Shown here: in pieces, positions 7,019 to 8,716 of the stretch
Layout of the letters: every line of letters begins with the position of its first letter
How positions within the stretch are numbered: position 1 is the stretch's first letter
DNA from: an uncultured Caulobacterales bacterium
Lineage (GTDB): Bacteria; Pseudomonadota; Alphaproteobacteria; Caulobacterales; Caulobacteraceae
Assembly (NCBI GenBank): GCA_903903715.1
Contig: CAIUZX010000305.1
Span: 1-8,716 of the forward strand
DNA: 8,716 nucleotides
Reading direction: 5' to 3'
The notes under the pieces: model-generated
What the model was told of the DNA's origin: nothing
The model's input: the letters and a program-made list of their open reading frames with translations, nothing else
The model's database searches: none
Program-made: the position numbers and the translations under genes

Positions 7019-7690
7019 TCACGCGTCCAGGCGGTAGCCCGCCCCGCGCACCGTCTGCAGCATGGGGCGATCAAAACCCTTGTCGATCTTGGATCTCAGC
7101 CGGGAGATGTGCACGTCGATGACATTGGTCTGGGGATCGAAATGGTATTCCCAGACTTTTTCCAGCAGCATCGTCCTCGTGACGGAACGTCCGGCGTGGC
7201 GCATCAGGAACTCGAGAAGCTGAAACTCCCGAGGCTGAAGATCGATCTCGACCCCGGCCCGGTGTACGGTGCGCGCAATCAGGTCAAGCTCCAGATCGCC
7301 GACCTTCAAAAGGGTGGCCTGGCCGCCCGTGTCCTTGCGGCGGCACAAGGCTTCGACGCGGGCGATCAGCTCAGCGAAGGCGAAGGGCTTGACCAGATAG
7401 TCGTCACCCCCGGCTTTCAGGCCCGTGACCCGATCATCGATCTCCCCCAGAGCCGAGAGAAACAGGACAGGCGTGGAATCGCCCTCCCGTCGCAGGGAGG
7501 AGACCGCCGTCAGGCCGTCCACCTTGGGCATCATGCGGTCGACCACCAGAACGTCGAACCCGCCGCCCCGCGCCGCCTCGAGCCCCGCTTCGCCATCCGG
7601 CGCATGTGTCGCCTCGTGACCTGCATCCGCGAGACCCTTAATGATGGCCTCGGCGGCGCTGACGTCGTCCTCCATGATCAGGATGCGCAT
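7019..7690 (-). CDS. OmpR/PhoB-family response regulator
   Basis: A 223-residue DNA-binding regulator, standard length. The receiver (1-118) has the acidic pocket Glu7, Asp8, Asp9, phospho-acceptor Asp51 (VVDRMMPKVDG), Ser79 (FLSA) and Lys101 (YLVKPF). The winged-helix output domain (about 127-221) includes LQPREFQLLEFLMRH, the recognition-helix region TNVIDVHISRLRSKID and the closing TVRGAGYRL hairpin. It should be phosphorylated by the kinase encoded 30 bases downstream on the same strand. ATG 7690 is preceded on the - strand by GGGGGA (7696-7701) at 5 bases, supporting this start. It lies 81 bases after the DegP-type gene, with a strong hairpin between, so it may be read both through that hairpin and from its own promoter. 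Target genes are unknown; control of the neighbouring protease gene is a natural guess, because CpxR and similar regulators control degP. Confidence 0.95.
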   Translation of the reverse strand: MRILIMEDDVSAAEAIIKGLADAGHEATHAPDGEAGLEAARGGGFDVLVVDRMMPKVDGLTAVSSLRREGDSTPVLFLSALGEIDDRVTGLKAGGDDYLVKPFAFAELIARVEALCRRKDTGGQATLLKVGDLELDLIARTVHRAGVEIDLQPREFQLLEFLMRHAGRSVTRTMLLEKVWEYHFDPQTNVIDVHISRLRSKIDKGFDRPMLQTVRGAGYRLDA

Positions 7691-7740
7691 GCGTGTCCCC
7701 CAGAAGCTTAGGCGCCTGCCCCCTCTTGCAGGAACGGGCG

Positions 7741-7765
7741 GCGCCGGACCGTCAGGGTCCGGCGC
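7741..7765 (-). terminator. strong hairpin after the DegP-type gene, possible terminator or attenuator
   Basis: GCGCCGGACC (7741-7750) and GGTCCGGCGC (7756-7765) are perfect reverse complements around the 5-base loop GTCAG. It lies 6 bases beyond the protease stop codon and 50 bases before the regulator start. Read in the gene direction (- strand) it is not followed by a T run (the next bases are CGCCCG), so it is not a classic intrinsic terminator. Partial read-through, giving less regulator and kinase than protease, or protection of the protease mRNA end, would both fit. Confidence 0.45.
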
Positions 7766-7771
7766 TTTGCG

Positions 7772-8716
7772 TTATTTTTCAAGCTTGAGCACGACAGGCT
7801 GGGTCTGCGGCCCGCGGGCGACGAACAGGAGCACCGTTGACCGGCCCGCCTTCTTGGCTTCAACAGCGACCGCCGCCAGATCCGCCGGGGTCGAGACCGG
7901 CTTCTGGTTGGCGCTGACGACGACGTCGCCCGGACGCAGTCCCTTGCGAGCAGCATCGCTTTCGTCAGCCACGCCGGTCACAACGACGCCTTGGACACCG
8001 GCCTTCAGATCGTACTTGCGGCGCGCCCCATCCGTGATGGGCGCGACGGCCAGACCAAGGGCGCCGGGCTTGCCGACGTCCGGCGCTTCCGGGCCGTCCG
8101 GCGTGTCTTCGCCGCCATTGCGCCGGGCCAGCAGGGCCGTCTCCGAGGGTCGGGTGCCCGCCTTGGCGACCAGCGAGAGGGTCTTGCCGTTGCGCCACAC
8201 TTCGATATTCAGCGCGCCGCCGGGCGAGGTCATCGCCACAGCCCGCGTCAGCGCGCTGCGGTTGGCGAGAGACTTTCCGTTGACGGACAGGATGATGTCG
8301 CCGTTCTGCACGCCGGCCTTGGCGGCGGGCCCGCCGGCGGTCACGTCGCCGACAAGGACCCCGCGGTTCGCCGGAATGCCGAGGCTTTCAGCCGCTTCCT
8401 TGGCCAGATCATAGACGGCGACGCCGAGATAACCGCGCACGACCGGCTGGCCGGCCATCAGCGACTTCGTGATCTTCTCCGCGAGTTCCGCGGGGATGGC
8501 GAAGCCGATGCCGACCGATCCGCCGGAGGGCGAGAAGATGGCCGTGTTCACGCCAATCACACGTCCATAGATGTCGAAGGTCGGGCCGCCCGAGTTGCCG
8601 CGGTTGATCGGCGCATCGATCTGCAGGTAGTCGACGAAGCTGTCTCCGATGTCGCGTCCATAGGCGGACACGATGCCGGCGGTGGCCGTGCCGCCCAGCA
8701 GGAACGGGTTGCCGAC
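7772..8716 (-). CDS. degP: DegP/HtrA-type (Do family) periplasmic serine protease, N-terminal part outside the window
   Basis: Envelope quality-control protease and chaperone. The frame is open to the right edge, so 314 C-terminal residues are visible; the signal peptide and the catalytic His and Asp lie beyond the window. The visible part opens with VGNPFLLGGTATAGIVSAYG, then INRGNSGGPTFD with catalytic Ser at visible residue 42, then GVNTAIFSPSGGSVGIGFAIP, the end of the trypsin-like domain. PDZ1 follows (about 95-185, GYLGVAV and AAKAGVQNGDIILSVNG), then a Gly/Pro/Asp-rich linker, and PDZ2 (about 219-305, RKGLRPGDVVVSANQKPV), ending in VVLKLEK and TAA. Two PDZ domains put it in the DegP/DegQ group rather than DegS. 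The loop residues Leu-Leu after GNPF replace the more common Gly-Leu, a minor change. It is upstream of, and on the same strand as, the two-component pair, which suggests a shared envelope-stress role. Choice between DegP and DegQ-like naming is open. Confidence 0.93.
   Translation of the reverse strand, partial: VGNPFLLGGTATAGIVSAYGRDIGDSFVDYLQIDAPINRGNSGGPTFDIYGRVIGVNTAIFSPSGGSVGIGFAIPAELAEKITKSLMAGQPVVRGYLGVAVYDLAKEAAESLGIPANRGVLVGDVTAGGPAAKAGVQNGDIILSVNGKSLANRSALTRAVAMTSPGGALNIEVWRNGKTLSLVAKAGTRPSETALLARRNGGEDTPDGPEAPDVGKPGALGLAVAPITDGARRKYDLKAGVQGVVVTGVADESDAARKGLRPGDVVVSANQKPVSTPADLAAVAVEAKKAGRSTVLLFVARGPQTQPVVLKLEK

Noticed and set aside
6998..7711. 237-codon open frame on the + strand opposite the response regulator
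   Set aside because: The - strand encodes a complete OmpR-type regulator with conserved Asp51 and Lys101; the opposite frame has no recognisable features.
7715..7732. Small inverted repeat CCTGC/GCAGG upstream of the regulator gene
   Set aside because: Only five pairs with an 8-base loop in GC-rich DNA; not distinguishable from chance.

Overview
The window is GC-rich (about 65% in most genes, falling to 43% in one short stretch by hand count). Its protein families and gene arrangement fit an alphaproteobacterium. The tone of the sequences (EmrB, IPNS-like oxygenase, soluble GAF/PAS hybrid kinase) suggests Caulobacterales (Caulobacter, Phenylobacterium or Brevundimonas type), but that is a judgement from memory and not a search result. 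All seven genes are recognisable; there is no rRNA, tRNA, CRISPR array or insertion sequence, and no gene-free stretch over 300 bases.

Left part, + strand (1-2990): the 3' end of an EmrA-type membrane fusion protein, a complete EmrB-type 14-helix MFS exporter that starts in or just after the emrA stop codon, and 37 bases later a complete 2-oxoglutarate/Fe(II) oxygenase of the isopenicillin N synthase family. These three probably form one transcript: an efflux pump spanning the envelope plus a soluble enzyme that may modify a small molecule. The last 55 codons of the oxygenase and the following spacer are sharply AT-richer than everything around them.

Middle, + strand (2991-5556): a short AT-rich intergenic stretch with a perfect TATAAT box and a perfect 19-base dyad, then a large cytoplasmic hybrid histidine kinase (GAF-PAS-PAS-HisKA-HATPase-receiver) with no obvious partner regulator beside it.

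Right part, - strand (5567-8716): read right to left, a DegP/HtrA-type periplasmic protease (N-terminal part outside the window), an OmpR-family response regulator and a membrane HAMP sensor kinase. This looks like an envelope-stress module. A strong hairpin lies between the protease and the regulator genes. The membrane kinase and the hybrid kinase genes converge, with only 10 bases between their stop codons.

No wholly new system is evident. The points most worth a second look are the composition break inside the oxygenase gene, the 19-base dyad covering the hybrid kinase start region, and the pairing of an EmrAB pump with an oxygenase.
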